Assembly: GCA_030673425.1 (NCBI GenBank)
Contig: DAOVJB010000097.1
Coordinates: forward strand, 1-5,439
Length of the DNA stretch: 5,439 nucleotides
Source of the DNA: Elusimicrobiota bacterium
GTDB taxonomy: Bacteria > CAYTYR01 > UBA6262 > DAOVJB01
Direction: 5' to 3'
Shown: positions 4,681 to 5,439 of the stretch, piece by piece
Layout of the letters: each line of letters starts with the position of its first letter
Numbering within the stretch: the stretch's first letter is position 1
Notes under the pieces: model-generated
Databases searched by the model: none
What the model was told of the DNA's origin: nothing
What the model saw: the letters and a program-made list of their open reading frames with translations, nothing else
Translations under genes and position numbers: made by a program

Positions 4681-5439
4681 GAATTGCTCTGGCACAGATT
4701 AATCCAACAGTTGGAAATCTTAAGGAAAACAGAGAAAAGATCATCAACTATATTAATCAGGCAAGAAAGAGTATATCTGATATTATTCTGTTTCCTGAAC
4801 TATCATTAACAGGTTATCCGCCAGAGGATCTGTTATTTAAGGAACATTTTATACTTGATAATTTAACAGAGTTAAAACGTATTGTTAATACTACAAAGGA
4901 CATTACTGCTATAATTGGCTTTGTAGATATGGATAGAAAAGCAAATATATACAACGCTGCAGCAATAATTCACAATCAGAAATTGAGACATGTATATCAC
5001 AAAATATGTCTGCCAAACTACGGGGTTTTTGACGAAAAGAGGTACTTTCAAGCAGGCAGAAAAATTTCTCTGTATAGCTTAGGTAAGCTTAGATTCGGAG
5101 TTAATATATGTGAAGATATCTGGCAGAAGAACGGGGTTGCTGAAGTTCAGGCAGAAAACGGTGCCGGACTGATTATAAATATCTCGGCTTCCCCATACCA
5201 TATGGGTAAGGGTAACCTAAGAGAGAAAATGTTAAATGTGCAGGCAAAAAGAACAGGAAGCTATATATGTTATACCAACCTGATTGGCGGGCAGGATGAG
5301 CTCGTTTTCGACGGGCAAAGTTTCATCATTGATCCTAAAGGAAGCGTATACGTACGTGGCAAACAATTTGAAGAAGATTTGATTGTTGCTGATATATTAT
5401 TAAAAGATATTGTAAGAACAAGAAAAAAAAGATATACTA
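4668..5439 (+). CDS. nadE: Glutamine-dependent NAD+ synthetase, N-terminal part (cut by the window end)
   Basis: 257 codons are open to the window edge with no stop. The protein starts METLRIALAQINPTVGN, typical of the nitrilase-fold glutaminase domain of NadE. The Glu-Lys-Cys triad is present: Glu44 in LFPELSLTGYPPEDLL, Lys112 in YHKICLPNYGVFDEKRYF, and Cys148 in VNICEDIW. This domain frees ammonia from glutamine and passes it to the C-terminal synthetase domain, which amidates deamido-NAD+ with ATP; that domain should follow beyond position 5439. The visible end, VRTRKKRYT, is in the linker region. The ATG at 4668 has AAGG 7 nt upstream and lies inside the end of the Fis-like gene. It links the cluster to use of the glutamine amide. 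Other carbon-nitrogen hydrolases share the triad, but PPEDLL, the PNYGVFDEKRYF stretch and CEDIW point to NadE. Confidence 0.93.
   Translation, partial: METLRIALAQINPTVGNLKENREKIINYINQARKSISDIILFPELSLTGYPPEDLLFKEHFILDNLTELKRIVNTTKDITAIIGFVDMDRKANIYNAAAIIHNQKLRHVYHKICLPNYGVFDEKRYFQAGRKISLYSLGKLRFGVNICEDIWQKNGVAEVQAENGAGLIINISASPYHMGKGNLREKMLNVQAKRTGSYICYTNLIGGQDELVFDGQSFIIDPKGSVYVRGKQFEEDLIVADILLKDIVRTRKKRYT

Overview
The window is an AT-rich bacterial locus (by eye about 40% G+C or below) for sensing, importing and assimilating ammonium. Every gene I can support lies on the + strand. The order is: a sigma-70-like regulator (72-614), a leader region with tandem hairpin-terminators (645-803), a PII protein with a shortened T-loop (832-1152), the ammonium channel amtB (1169-2536), a second PII of glnK type (2593-2934), glutamine synthetase type I glnA (2999-4330), a small stand-alone Fis/NtrC-type DNA-binding protein (4447-4680), and the 5' part of a glutamine-dependent NAD+ synthetase, nadE (4668 to the window edge). 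The AmtB signal peptide is like those of Gram-negative AmtB proteins, and the GlnA is a short (443 aa) GSI-alpha-like enzyme. I cannot name the phylum; an uncultured Gram-negative anaerobe-type lineage is plausible but is inference.

The genes fit together as follows. AmtB conducts ammonium, and GlnA fixes it into glutamine using ATP. The two PII proteins would read ATP/ADP and 2-oxoglutarate, and the second PII would gate AmtB. NadE uses the glutamine amide to make NAD+. The small Fis-like protein resembles the C-terminal DNA-binding domain of NtrC without its ATPase.

The most interesting part is not protein-coding. Three related hairpins, each ending in a U-tract, share a 5' arm close to AAAGRCGTYC and a matching 3' arm. 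They lie just before the sigma-like gene (8-54) and in tandem before the first PII gene (666-712 and 748-800). Inner and outer stems differ in sequence but keep pairing, which suggests selection for RNA structure. Two of them end 6 and 15 nt before a ribosome binding site, as expected for transcription attenuators that need to be overridden. The nearest known analogy is ANTAR-protein antitermination of nitrogen genes, but no ANTAR protein is encoded here and the loops do not have the ANTAR hexaloop form. The trans factor or ligand is therefore open; the sigma-like protein is the only local candidate.

Other points: both PII proteins lack Tyr51, the usual uridylylation site. GlnA has Asp where Bacillus GlnA has the feedback residue Arg62. 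A 19-nt exact repeat links the end of the sigma-like gene with the glnK-glnA gap. There are no tRNA, rRNA, CRISPR or insertion sequence features, and no gene-free stretch longer than 300 bases.
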